NCBI GenBank assembly: GCA_016714015.1
Contig: JADJNZ010000001.1
Span: 1,364,001 to 1,428,000 of the forward strand
DNA length: 64,000 bases
Source: Gemmatimonadota bacterium
Lineage (GTDB): Bacteria; Gemmatimonadota; Gemmatimonadetes; Gemmatimonadales; Gemmatimonadaceae
Reading direction: 5' to 3'
In this document: positions 47,766-55,751 of the stretch, in pieces
Position numbering within the stretch: position 1 is the stretch's first letter
Layout: the number at the start of each line of letters is the position of its first letter
Program-made: the position numbers and the translations under genes
Notes under the pieces: model-generated
Database searches by the model: none
Told to the model about the DNA's origin: nothing
The model's input: only the letters and a program-made list of their open reading frames with translations

Positions 47766-48479
47766 CTACGCGGCCTGCGGCAGCGCCGGCGTCTCCGCCA
47801 CCGGCGTCTCGTCCGACTCGACGCGACTCCCCGCGCCGCCCGGCGTCTTCTGCACCCGCTTCGCACTCCGCCAGGCCGCCAGCACCCCCGGGTCGCGGCG
47901 GTACGACGCGCGCACGATCGCATCCAGGCGCTCCACCGCCCGGCGCCCGCGCACCAACTGCACCGGCAGCAGGCTCCGCGCCGCCTTGTGCGCCCCCACC
48001 TGCGTCGTGTGCCCACCCGTCAGCCGCTCCAGCTCGTTCCGCGCGTTCGCGAACTGCTCGAGGAAGTCCGCCGGCAGCCCGTTCGCGACGAACAGCACCT
48101 CGTGCGGACGCGCGGCCTCCAGCATGCCGTCGCACACCGTCACCGCCTTCGACGGGTTCAGCGGGAGCGCCGGCATGCGCAGCCCCGCCGGCAGCCCCAC
48201 GTCCGACTGCGCCTCGATCTGCGCGCGCGCGATCGTCACGATCGGGCGGATGTGCTCGTCCACCAGCAGCCGCAGCTGGTCCGCCTGGCGTCGCTTCTCC
48301 GCGCGACCCACCTCGCGCCCACGGTACTCCATGCTCGCGAGCGACCGCACCTTCTCGAGCACGTCGTCCAGCATCGCCAACGCGCTCGTGTAACTGAGCG
48401 TCCCCTTCGCCGGATGCTCCTCGGCGAACCCGCGCACCCGCTGGTACGACTCCACCACCTGCTGCTGTCGCTTTTCCAT
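47766..48479 (-). CDS. Hypothetical protein, alpha-helical
   Basis: 237 aa from ATG 48479, preceded by GGAGGG. The sequence is mostly helical (ALAMLDDVLEKVRSLASME; EKRRQADQLRLLVDEHIRPI), with a conserved-looking LPADFLEQFANARNELERL segment, and a Pro-rich tail after ~225. No family recognised. It heads the run with the DUF2188 and holin-like genes; proximity suggests one transcript but no direct evidence of shared function. Confidence 0.6.
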   Translation of the reverse strand: MEKRQQQVVESYQRVRGFAEEHPAKGTLSYTSALAMLDDVLEKVRSLASMEYRGREVGRAEKRRQADQLRLLVDEHIRPIVTIARAQIEAQSDVGLPAGLRMPALPLNPSKAVTVCDGMLEAARPHEVLFVANGLPADFLEQFANARNELERLTGGHTTQVGAHKAARSLLPVQLVRGRRAVERLDAIVRASYRRDPGVLAAWRSAKRVQKTPGGAGSRVESDETPVAETPALPQAA

Positions 48480-48576
48480 CGTGCCCTCCCTCCTCATGGA
48501 TGTGAATGGACGCACTCGACCCCCCGGGTACCCGCCCATGTGCGTCCGTCAGGGGCGGCGGGACAGTGAAGAGCCT

Positions 48577-48999
48577 CGCAGGCGTCTGAACTCGTCCGGG
48601 AGCGGACTTCGGCCGACTCGCCGCTCCCGGAACGAGCCCCGTCGCGGGCTCGACTCGCCCTGCCGCGTCCGCGGCGCACCACGCCGGACGCTCGACCGTG
48701 CCGGGAGCCTCCTGAGCCGACCCCCTCGGTCGCTCGAGCTCCCTCGTCGCCGACTCCGGGCGCCCCGTCGCGCCCTCGTGCCGTCCCGTCGCTCGCTCGA
48801 AGCGACTCGTCGCGTCCTCGATCGACCTCGCGGCTCGCTCGACGGGATCCGTCGCTCGCTCGAAGCCACTCGGCGCGCGCTCGTCCTCCCCCGCCGCGTC
48901 CGCGTCCCTGCTCGCCGCTCCCGCGATCGGTCCCGTCGCGAACTCGGGCTCCCCCGTCGGTCCCTCGACTCACCTCGTCGGTCGCGGGAGTCGTCCGGC
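48577..48999. repeat. Degenerate 21-bp tandem repeat tract
   Basis: A strict 21-bp periodicity over about 20 units. Read on the plus strand it encodes heptads with RR at the first two positions and Leu at the fourth (RRSLEAT, RRVLDRP, RRALVLP, RRSLDSP, RRSRESS); minus-strand frames are also open and Arg-rich. No start site, promoter or family supports a real protein in any frame, so I treat it as a repeat array of unknown role. Confidence 0.8.
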
Positions 49000-49178
49000 A
49001 ACGCCCGCGTTCGACCCTGCAGCGCTCTCGTTGAGTCCGGTAGCACGCACGATCGACCTGCCTGCCTTCCGGTGCTCTCCAGCGGCACTACTCTCGCGAC
49101 TGGCGGCGACCTGCTTCAGATTCGCCGCTGCGGCATTGGCTCCGTCGACGGTGGACTCACGCGCGATCGGCTGATTGA

Positions 49179-49300
49179 TCCTTCTACTAGGATATCTCTC
49201 GAGAGGGCCAATTCGGGTGAATGCCAGAATGGCGAATTGTTACCCGCCAAACTGGCATTCACCCGAATTGCCCTTCTCGCGAGATATCTAGGTAGAGGGA
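49179..49300. repeat. Large imperfect inverted repeat upstream of the sigma factor gene
   Basis: Arms of about 55 bp (49179-49234 and 49245-49300) around a ~10-nt loop. The core AATTCGGGTGAATGCCAG is an 18-bp perfect match, with flanking TCCTTCTAC/TCCCTCTAC and GATATCTC nearly so. It ends 28 nt before the sigma factor start. It could form a cruciform or an RNA hairpin, or be a MITE-like element. Confidence 0.85.
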
Positions 49301-49327
49301 CACGCTCCGACATCAACCCAGCCCGCC

Positions 49328-50032
49328 ATGCGACTCGCGGAAATCAAACGAATCCTCACACGGCCCATCGGCCCCGGACACGCGGTGGCGACCGTGGGCG
49401 CCACGGGGGTCGCGGTACCAGGTGCCATGCCCGGTGCATCGCCGATGGTCTGGGAGGGGGAGTTCCTCCACGAACGGCAGCGGGAGTTCGGCAGCATCTA
49501 TGAGAGGCTCTACGACCGCCTCGTCCATCACGCGATGCGATTCGTCGGGCGGGTGGAAGCCGAGGACGCGGTGCACGACGCGATGTTCTCGCTCTGGCAG
49601 CGGTGGGCGACGCTCCCGCCCGAGCAGCGCACCGACGCGTACATCTTCGCGGCCGTCAAGCTGAGGGCGCGCACGATCCGGAACCAGAACCGCCGCACCG
49701 TCGAGCTCGACGAGGCCGACGACGTGCTCGACGATCAGGCCGTCGCCTTGTTCGAGGCCGGCAGGCGCTACGCCGACATCGCCGACGCGCTCGACAGCGT
49801 GATCCGCAGCATGTCCGCCCGCCGCCGCGAGGTGATCCTGTTCGTGTACGAGGAACAGTTCACGTATGAAGAGGCCGCCGAGGCGATGGGCATCAGCTTC
49901 AACAGCGTCAAGACGCACCTGCGCCTCGCGATCGCGGATCTCCGCGCCGCCTACGACCGCGCCGGGTTCCGCATCGAACACCACGACATTCCCCGACTTT
50001 CCGCACCCAAAGGAGACCAGACCGATGCGTGA
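49328..50032 (+). CDS. ECF-type RNA polymerase sigma factor
   Basis: 234 aa. Region 2 (IYERLYDRLVHHAMRFVGRV then EAEDAVHDAMFSLWQRW) and region 4 helix-turn-helix (MSARRREVILFVYEEQFTYE; AMGISFNSVKTHLRLAI) are clear. A ~38-residue N-terminal stretch precedes the fold, so an internal start (ATG codon 33 or 40) is possible. It overlaps the next gene, a likely anti-sigma factor, by 8 nt. A large inverted repeat just upstream may control it. Confidence 0.9.
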   Translation: MRLAEIKRILTRPIGPGHAVATVGATGVAVPGAMPGASPMVWEGEFLHERQREFGSIYERLYDRLVHHAMRFVGRVEAEDAVHDAMFSLWQRWATLPPEQRTDAYIFAAVKLRARTIRNQNRRTVELDEADDVLDDQAVALFEAGRRYADIADALDSVIRSMSARRREVILFVYEEQFTYEEAAEAMGISFNSVKTHLRLAIADLRAAYDRAGFRIEHHDIPRLSAPKGDQTDA

Positions 50033-50504
50033 ATCAGCCGACACCACCCGCGACGAGCCGCGCGGGGAGATGGACGACCTGGAGCTGCTGACCCGGATGC
50101 TCAACGGCCAGCTCGATGCGGCACGCGTCGCCATCGTGCGCAAGCGTCTCGAGGACGACCCCGCCTTCCGCGACTTCGCGGCCCCGCTCCTCCTCACCTG
50201 GAGCGTGCCGCCGCACCGCGAGCGCTTCCCGCTCCCCGAAGGAGCGTGGGAGCACGCCTGGGAGCGCCTGCAGCAGCGCATCCGCATCGAGATCCCCGCC
50301 ACGCCGCCGGCACCGGCTCCCAAGCGCAGCCGCATCGGACGGCTCTTCGAGATCAGCTTCTGGTCCGTGATGATCTACGTCGTCATCCTGTCGCTCGGCG
50401 CGGTCCTGTGGTACGACCTGATCAAGCCCAACTGGTTCCCCGACCCTACGGACGGCTACGTGGCGCCGAGCGGCGTGGTCGCGCCGCCTACTTCACCGCG
50501 CTGA
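50025..50504 (+). CDS. Putative anti-sigma factor, single-pass membrane protein
   Basis: 159 aa. It starts inside the sigma gene (overlap 8 nt) with AAGGAG 9 nt upstream. The N-terminal ~80 residues are a small helical domain (MDDLELLTRMLNGQLDA, VRKRLEDDPAFRDF) lacking the zinc-binding HxxxCxxC. One transmembrane helix (FWSVMIYVVILSLGAVLWY) follows, with a short periplasmic tail. Position and topology fit an anti-sigma factor sequestering the preceding sigma; binding is inferred. Confidence 0.7.
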   Translation: MRESADTTRDEPRGEMDDLELLTRMLNGQLDAARVAIVRKRLEDDPAFRDFAAPLLLTWSVPPHRERFPLPEGAWEHAWERLQQRIRIEIPATPPAPAPKRSRIGRLFEISFWSVMIYVVILSLGAVLWYDLIKPNWFPDPTDGYVAPSGVVAPPTSPR

Positions 50505-50517
50505 GAGGACCACGCGC

Positions 50518-51111
50518 ATGTCACGCCTGACGGTCTTGCCCTCGCCGCTCATCCCGCACCGCGCGCCGCATCGGGTGCCACTCAGCCCAGCATTGCTCGT
50601 CGCCGCCGCCAACGCCTTCATCGGCGTGAGCGAGCAGGGCGGGGACAACCGCGGGCAGATGGTGGAGCACTTCCTCCGCAGCGTGTCCCTGCCGCCGGGT
50701 CAGCCCTGGTGCGCCGCGTTCGTGTACCACGTGGGCCACTGGGCGCACTACGATCACCTCACGCGGCGGTCGAGCTGGCCGCTGCCGGCCACGGGGAGCT
50801 GCGAGGCGCTCGCGCGGGCGGCGCGCGCGAACGGCGTGCTGCGCGACGAGCCGTACGTGGGGGACGTCTTCCTGCTCTACAGCCGGACGCGGCGGCGGTT
50901 CATCCACACCGGGATCGTGGTCGGCGTGGAGGACGAGGAGCGGGTGCACGAGCGGGACGTGCACGTGTGCGTGACGGTGGAGGGGAACACCAATGACGAT
51001 GGGTCGAGCAACGGGCACACGACGTTGCGGAAGGTGCGGACGTTCCGGGAGGTGGAGGGGCACCGGTTCGTGCGGTGGGCGGAGATGGTGAGGAGGGCGG
51101 TGGCGGCGTGA
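50518..51111 (+). CDS. CHAP-like peptidoglycan hydrolase
   Basis: 197 aa. PWCAAFVYH (Cys nucleophile), HTGIVVGV (His) and EGNTNDDGSSNG define a CHAP/NlpC-P60-like cysteine amidase fold similar to phage lysins. No signal peptide is evident, so export would need a holin or other route; a holin-like gene lies 3 kb away. It is 13 nt after the anti-sigma gene and may belong to its regulon. Cut site unknown. Confidence 0.75.
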   Translation: MSRLTVLPSPLIPHRAPHRVPLSPALLVAAANAFIGVSEQGGDNRGQMVEHFLRSVSLPPGQPWCAAFVYHVGHWAHYDHLTRRSSWPLPATGSCEALARAARANGVLRDEPYVGDVFLLYSRTRRRFIHTGIVVGVEDEERVHERDVHVCVTVEGNTNDDGSSNGHTTLRKVRTFREVEGHRFVRWAEMVRRAVAA

Positions 51112-51212
51112 GGGGGCCCCCCCCTGGCGCCCCCGGGGCGAGTCAGGATGGCCCCACACACATAGCCCGTTCCAGCCCCCCCAGTCCCGGAGCGACTCAC
51201 GGCGCACTACGC

Positions 51213-51990
51213 CTATTTGATGCCCTTCACATCAAGACCGATAAGCCATATTGGAAACCTCAAGAACCGCTTCCTTCGTAGCAGTTCTTCTCTGGTCTCA
51301 CTGAAGTTCACGATGCCCGAACTGAGGAAGTGTCTGCAGTTGGCCTGTTGGTACGACGTAAACGAAGAGGTCGAGGGCAACCGCGTCGAGTGCCGCCATC
51401 GCCTCAAACAGATCGTTGCCCAGATTCGCCCAGTTCGCCCACTGGATTTCGCCGAGAATGATCGGCGAGGTGCGCTCTTCACGAACCGGCACGCCGGGCG
51501 GCGTGTGGTAGACCGCATGCTCCGGCGCGAGCTCGTGAATACCGAGGCTCCTCCGCGTTCTTAAGTGCCAACGGACATCGCCATCGTGAAACCGCATCGG
51601 ACCTTGGCACAGATTGCGATAGCAGGTGGTGTTGTAGTCTTCGTCTATATACGCGAAGTCGAACCCGCCTGTCGCGCCATCTGAAACGAAGTAGCCACCG
51701 CGATCCTGACACTCGAAACGCATTCCCATCGTGTCAGCAGATTTCAGCGCGTCTCTAACCGATACATTCAACTTCTTTCCATCGAGGCCACGGCGACTCC
51801 CCCCTTTCTCCTTCCGGATTGTAGCGGAAATCCGAACTTCGCGTGAGAACGCAGCGCGAATCACTCTGATCTGTTCTGGGAACGTCTTCGCGACTACCTT
51901 TGCGTTATAGTGGAAGTGTTCCGAGTCTGCCCCGATGAAGAACTTCGCCTTTGTCTTCGACTTCCATGCGGCCTGCTCTCCCTTCGTCAT
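51213..51990 (-). CDS. BglII-like restriction endonuclease, C-terminus frameshifted
   Basis: From ATG 51990 (GGGAG 6 nt upstream) the frame reads 230 aa to a stop at 51298. It contains GEIQWANWANLGNDLF, the E-x-Q active-site style of BglII/BstYI enzymes, and VYVVPTG near its end. Around 51331-51340 a one-base shift would continue it as SSGIVNFSETREELLRRK followed by FLRFPIWLIG, ending at 51213, which is how the family normally closes. So one base appears inserted: a mutation or sequencing error. Catalytic core intact. It is divergent from the first methyltransferase, about 240 nt apart. Confidence 0.6.
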
Positions 51991-52231
51991 TGTCCACTCC
52001 CGGAAGTTGAGACGGAAGCTGACTCGTTCAGCGACAATACTCAACATGCAGAGAATCGGCGGTACTGCGACGCCTCGCGCCCCGCTGACCCGAGGGACTT
52101 AGACGGACTGAGGAAGCGAGAGCGAGGATGCCTGTAAGTGACCCCCGAACTTCCCGAATCTTCGGTCTTTCATCGGGCGCCTCTGGGCCTTAGATTCACG
52201 GGTCGAACTCACGAAAGAGCGGAGTGGCCTG
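51991..52231. promoter_or_regulatory. Divergent control region of the R-M island
   Basis: 241 nt between the nuclease and methyltransferase starts; it must hold both promoters. A possible -10 (TTAGAT at about 52190) precedes the methyltransferase gene. No controller-protein gene or strong palindrome was seen. Confidence 0.4.
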
Positions 52232-53617
52232 ATGCCGGGAAAGCAAAGCAGAACGATACGAGTGGCGGAGCTCTTCGCCGGCGTTGGCGGATTCAGGCGC
52301 GGCCTAGAGGCGGCATCGACGAGCTTCGAGACGGTGTTCAGCAGTCAATGGGAGCCGCCCGGTACGACGACGAAACAGTTCGCGTCTCGGTGCTACTCCC
52401 GCGAGGATCGTTTCGGGGCCGAGGGTCACGCAAACGACGACATCGCGCGTGTCCTCACCGCGGTCGAGGATGGTGTCCGCAATCTCGGACGGGTCGATCT
52501 TCTCGTTGGCGGCTTTCCATGCCAGGACTATTCTGTGGCCAAGCCGCTCAATCAGTCGGCGGGGCTCGAGGGCAAGAAGGGTGTGCTTTGGTGGCAGATC
52601 CACCGCATGCTTCGTCTGCTCGCCAGTAGTGGTCAGGCTCCCGAATGGGTGTTCTTGGAGAATGTCGATCGACTGTTGAAGTCGCCTGCGAACCAGCGTG
52701 GCCGTGACTTCGCCATCATGCTCGCGAGCCTCAGCGATCTCGGTTACGACATCGAGTGGCGCGTCATCAACGCTGCCGACTATGGATTCCCGCAGCGACG
52801 CCGCCGTGTCTTCATTCTCGGTCGTCGTCGCCAGCGGAAAGACGTTGACGGAACGACTCGAGTGTTGCGTGATGGCATTCTGGCGCGAGCGTTCCCGATC
52901 GAACGGAGCGACGCTGGCGAACATCTGGAGGGGCCGCACTTCAGATTGATCGGTGACCTCGATGTGATCACGCGTGACTTCGGCCACGGTGTTGTTCGCT
53001 CGCAGTTCCTGAATGCGGGATTCGTGAACGGTCGGAAGGTGTGGACCTTTGGAGTTGAGCCTGACTATGAGGGTCCATTCGTTACTCTTGGTGAAATCCT
53101 CCTCGCCGACTCCGAAGTGGACGAGTCGCTCATCATCGACCCGGCGAGTGTTCCGAAGTGGGAGTACCTGAAGGGGTCAAAGAATGAACCGCGCACCCAC
53201 AGGTCGAGCGGTACGAGCTATCACTACACCGAAGGTGCGCTCCCATTCCCCGATCCTCTAGATCGACCGGCGCGCACGATCCTCACATCCGAAGGCGGTA
53301 CGTCCCCGTCGCGTTCGAAGCATGTAGTGCTGATGGCGGATGGTCGGCGCCGACGACTCGCTCCAGTCGAACTCGAACGACTGAACGGGTTCCCCGACGG
53401 CTGGACGGATACGGGCATGAGCGACAACCAACGCGCGTTCTGTATGGGTAATGCGCTGGTCGTCGGACTGGTGGAACGCGTTGCACGCGTGATCGCGAAA
53501 GAGGCAGGCCTTCCGCTGGAGCCAGCGAAGCCGGAGCCCGCGAAGGCGAAGCCCGCGAAGGCGAAGCCCGCGAAGGCGAAGTCAGCGAAGGTTAAGTCCG
53601 CGAAGTCCAATCGCTAG
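52232..53617 (+). CDS. DNA (cytosine-5)-methyltransferase, catalytically intact (copy 1)
   Basis: 461 aa. It transfers methyl from S-adenosylmethionine to C5 of cytosine in a specific site. Motif I FAGVGGF, motif IV GFPCQDYSVA with catalytic Cys97, motif VI ENVDRL, motif VIII QRRRRVFILG and motif X GNALVVG are all present, with a target-recognition region between about 200 and 330. The C-terminus carries AKPAK repeats (~430-461) not needed for the fold. It heads the duplicated unit; a decayed vsr copy follows its stop. Probably protects against the neighbouring nucleases. Confidence 0.95.
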   Translation: MPGKQSRTIRVAELFAGVGGFRRGLEAASTSFETVFSSQWEPPGTTTKQFASRCYSREDRFGAEGHANDDIARVLTAVEDGVRNLGRVDLLVGGFPCQDYSVAKPLNQSAGLEGKKGVLWWQIHRMLRLLASSGQAPEWVFLENVDRLLKSPANQRGRDFAIMLASLSDLGYDIEWRVINAADYGFPQRRRRVFILGRRRQRKDVDGTTRVLRDGILARAFPIERSDAGEHLEGPHFRLIGDLDVITRDFGHGVVRSQFLNAGFVNGRKVWTFGVEPDYEGPFVTLGEILLADSEVDESLIIDPASVPKWEYLKGSKNEPRTHRSSGTSYHYTEGALPFPDPLDRPARTILTSEGGTSPSRSKHVVLMADGRRRRLAPVELERLNGFPDGWTDTGMSDNQRAFCMGNALVVGLVERVARVIAKEAGLPLEPAKPEPAKAKPAKAKPAKAKSAKVKSAKSNR

Positions 53618-53628
53618 CGTGCCGCGCA

Positions 53629-53850
53629 AGGGCGGAAGCTTTGGGCTAGCAGCCCCGCCGTTGCCCGTAGCATGCGCACCAATCGACCTTCAGGTAGCGC
53701 GCCCGAGCGGGATCTGACGAGCGCGCTGCGTCACGCTGGAATCTGTGGGTAGCGGCTCAACTGGTACTTCCGGTCGCTCGGCCATCGCGTATCCTGCACG
53801 CAGGGCGCGGTCTTCGTCCACTTCTGCTTCTGGCATCGATGACCGAGATC
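53629..53850 (+). pseudogene. Decayed vsr remnant (first copy)
   Basis: Directly after the copy 1 methyltransferase, the sequence runs parallel to the first ~220 bases of the intact vsr gene at 55254 (shared AGCAGCCCCGCCGTTGC and AGCATGCGC). The start ATG has become AGG, an in-frame TAG follows six codons later, and further shifts occur. The match fades near the FWH motif. It can no longer make Vsr. Confidence 0.8.
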
Positions 53851-53937
53851 CGGTCTCTCCTTGGGCAGGCCGTCCGCACCACACTCTCCATGCAATGATG
53901 ACATCGCATCGGAATCAAGGCCAGGATTTGTATCCGC

Positions 53938-55242
53938 ATGAATGAGCTCGCAGTCGCCGATCTGTTCGCCGGTGTCGGCGGCTTCCGAATCGGTCTCGAA
54001 GCTGCATCCGAGGGCTTTCTGACCGTATTCAGCAGCCAGTGGGAACAACCCGGTGCACCATCGACGCAGTTCGCCTCGAGATGCTATTCGGATCCGGAGC
54101 GCTTCGGTGCCTTCGGCCACACCAACGCGGACATAGTCCGCGCTTTGGACGACGTCCGTGATGGAAAGCTAGAGATTGGACGAATCGACCTGCTCGTTGG
54201 TGGATTCCCGCACCAAGACCTCTCGGTCGCGAAGCCGGTGAACCAATCCGCAGGCCTGGCGGGCAAGAAGGGAGTCCTCTGGTGGCAGATCCACCGGATG
54301 CTCCGACTCTGGGCGCGCCTCGATTCACCGCCGGAGTGGGTCTTCCTCGAGAACGTCGATCGCCTGCTGAAGTCGCCGGCGAATCAGCGCGGCCGCGACT
54401 TCGCGATCATGCTCGCGAGCCTGAGTGACCTCGGGTACGACATCGAGTGGCGCGTAGTTAACGCGGCGGACTATGGCTTTCCGCAGCGTCGTCGTAGCGT
54501 GTTCATCCTTGGTCGCCGCCGGAAGCGGAAGGATGTCGACGGAACGACCCGTGTACTTCGGGACGGGATCCTCGCACGCGCTTTCCCGATCGAAGAGCAA
54601 GATGCGGGAGAGCACCTCGAGGGCCCACACTTCACGCTGAACGGTGATCTGGAGGTCATCACCCGCGAGTTCGGTCATGGAGTCGTGCGGTCGCAGTTCC
54701 TGAACGCAGGGTTCGTGAACGGCAGGAAGGTGTGGACTTTCCGGGTCGGGCCGGAGTACGACGGGCCAAGCATGACCTTGGGTGATATCCTTCTGAACGA
54801 CTCCGAGGTGGACGAATCGCTCGTCATCGACCCGGCGAGTCTTGCGGAGTGGCATCACCTCAAGGGGGCGAAGCTTGAGTTCCGCACGCATACGGAGAGT
54901 GGTAGGAGCTACAATCACTCCGAAGGTGCCCTTCCATTCCCCGACCATCTCGATCGGCCGGCGCGCAAAATCCTTTCCTCCGAGGGCGGTACGTCCCCGT
55001 CGCGCTCGAAGCATGTAGTGCAGATGGCGGATGGCCGATTCCGGCGGCTCGCTCCGGTCGAACTCGAACGTCTGAACGGGTTCCCCGACGGCTGGACGGA
55101 TACGGGCATGAGCGATAACCAACGCGCGTTCTGCATGGGAAATGCGCTGGTCGTCGGACTGGTGGAACGCGTCGCGCGCGTGATCGCGAAAGAGGCAGGC
55201 CTTCCTCTGAAGCGGTCCAAACCAGCGAAGTCGAAGCGTTAG
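53938..55242 (+). CDS. C5-methyltransferase paralogue with PHQ in place of catalytic PCQ (copy 2)
   Basis: 434 aa, closely similar to copy 1 along its length. Motif I FAGVGGF, ENVDRL, QRRRSVFILG and GNALVVG are kept, but motif IV reads GFPHQDLSVA: the catalytic Cys is His92. The codon is CAC against TGC in copy 1, two base changes. It should bind S-adenosylmethionine and DNA but not methylate by the normal mechanism. The reading frame is otherwise intact, so it may have been retained as a partner or specificity subunit, or be freshly inactivated. Followed by intact vsr after 11 nt. Confidence 0.9.
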   Translation: MNELAVADLFAGVGGFRIGLEAASEGFLTVFSSQWEQPGAPSTQFASRCYSDPERFGAFGHTNADIVRALDDVRDGKLEIGRIDLLVGGFPHQDLSVAKPVNQSAGLAGKKGVLWWQIHRMLRLWARLDSPPEWVFLENVDRLLKSPANQRGRDFAIMLASLSDLGYDIEWRVVNAADYGFPQRRRSVFILGRRRKRKDVDGTTRVLRDGILARAFPIEEQDAGEHLEGPHFTLNGDLEVITREFGHGVVRSQFLNAGFVNGRKVWTFRVGPEYDGPSMTLGDILLNDSEVDESLVIDPASLAEWHHLKGAKLEFRTHTESGRSYNHSEGALPFPDHLDRPARKILSSEGGTSPSRSKHVVQMADGRFRRLAPVELERLNGFPDGWTDTGMSDNQRAFCMGNALVVGLVERVARVIAKEAGLPLKRSKPAKSKR

Positions 55243-55253
55243 CGTACCGAGCA

Positions 55254-55751
55254 ATGGCGGAAGACCGGCGGAATCCGAAGGCCAGCAGCCCCGCCGTTGC
55301 TCGCAGCATGCGCGCCAATCGAGCCTCTGGTAGCGAGCCTGAGCGGAATCTGTCGAGAGCGCTATGGCACGCTGGATTCCGCGGGTACCGGCTCAACTGG
55401 GCTGATGCACCAGGTCGCCCCGACATCGCGTACCCTGGGCGTCGGATCGCGGTCTTCGTCCACGGATGCTTCTGGCACCGTTGCCCGGCCTGCGCCCTTG
55501 CGTTGCCGCGTGCGAACAGGGATTTCTGGAAGCGGAAGTTCGCTGCGAATAGGTCGCGGGACCGAAGAAAGCGGCGCCTCCTCGAGGCCGAGGGATGGCG
55601 GGTGTTCGAGATATGGGAGTGCTGGATCAGGGAGAATCCCGGCCGAGTTCCTGGTCAGGTCACACGCGCGCTCCGATCACGCCCTCGATCCCCCGATTCT
55701 TCCTCACGATTACCTCGACGAACCCTGGGTTCAGCCAGAACGACTTCTTGA
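55254..55751 (+). CDS. vsr: Very short patch repair endonuclease
   Basis: 165 aa. It nicks next to T:G mismatches that arise when 5-methylcytosine deaminates, so it belongs beside a C5-methyltransferase. GRPDIAYPGRRIAVFVHGCF with WHRCPAC holds the catalytic Asp and zinc-ligand Cys/His; RDFWKRKFAANRSRDRRKRR and WRVFEIWEC follow as in E. coli Vsr. Its last ~30 codons overlap the convergent Sau3AI-like gene. It lies 11 nt after copy 2 of the methyltransferase. Confidence 0.92.
   Translation: MAEDRRNPKASSPAVARSMRANRASGSEPERNLSRALWHAGFRGYRLNWADAPGRPDIAYPGRRIAVFVHGCFWHRCPACALALPRANRDFWKRKFAANRSRDRRKRRLLEAEGWRVFEIWECWIRENPGRVPGQVTRALRSRPRSPDSSSRLPRRTLGSARTTS

Noticed and set aside
48481..49503. 340-aa plus-strand frame over the repeat tract
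   Set aside because: No ribosome site, several frames open, product only Arg-rich heptads plus unrelated flanks running into the sigma factor gene; kept as a repeat rather than a gene.
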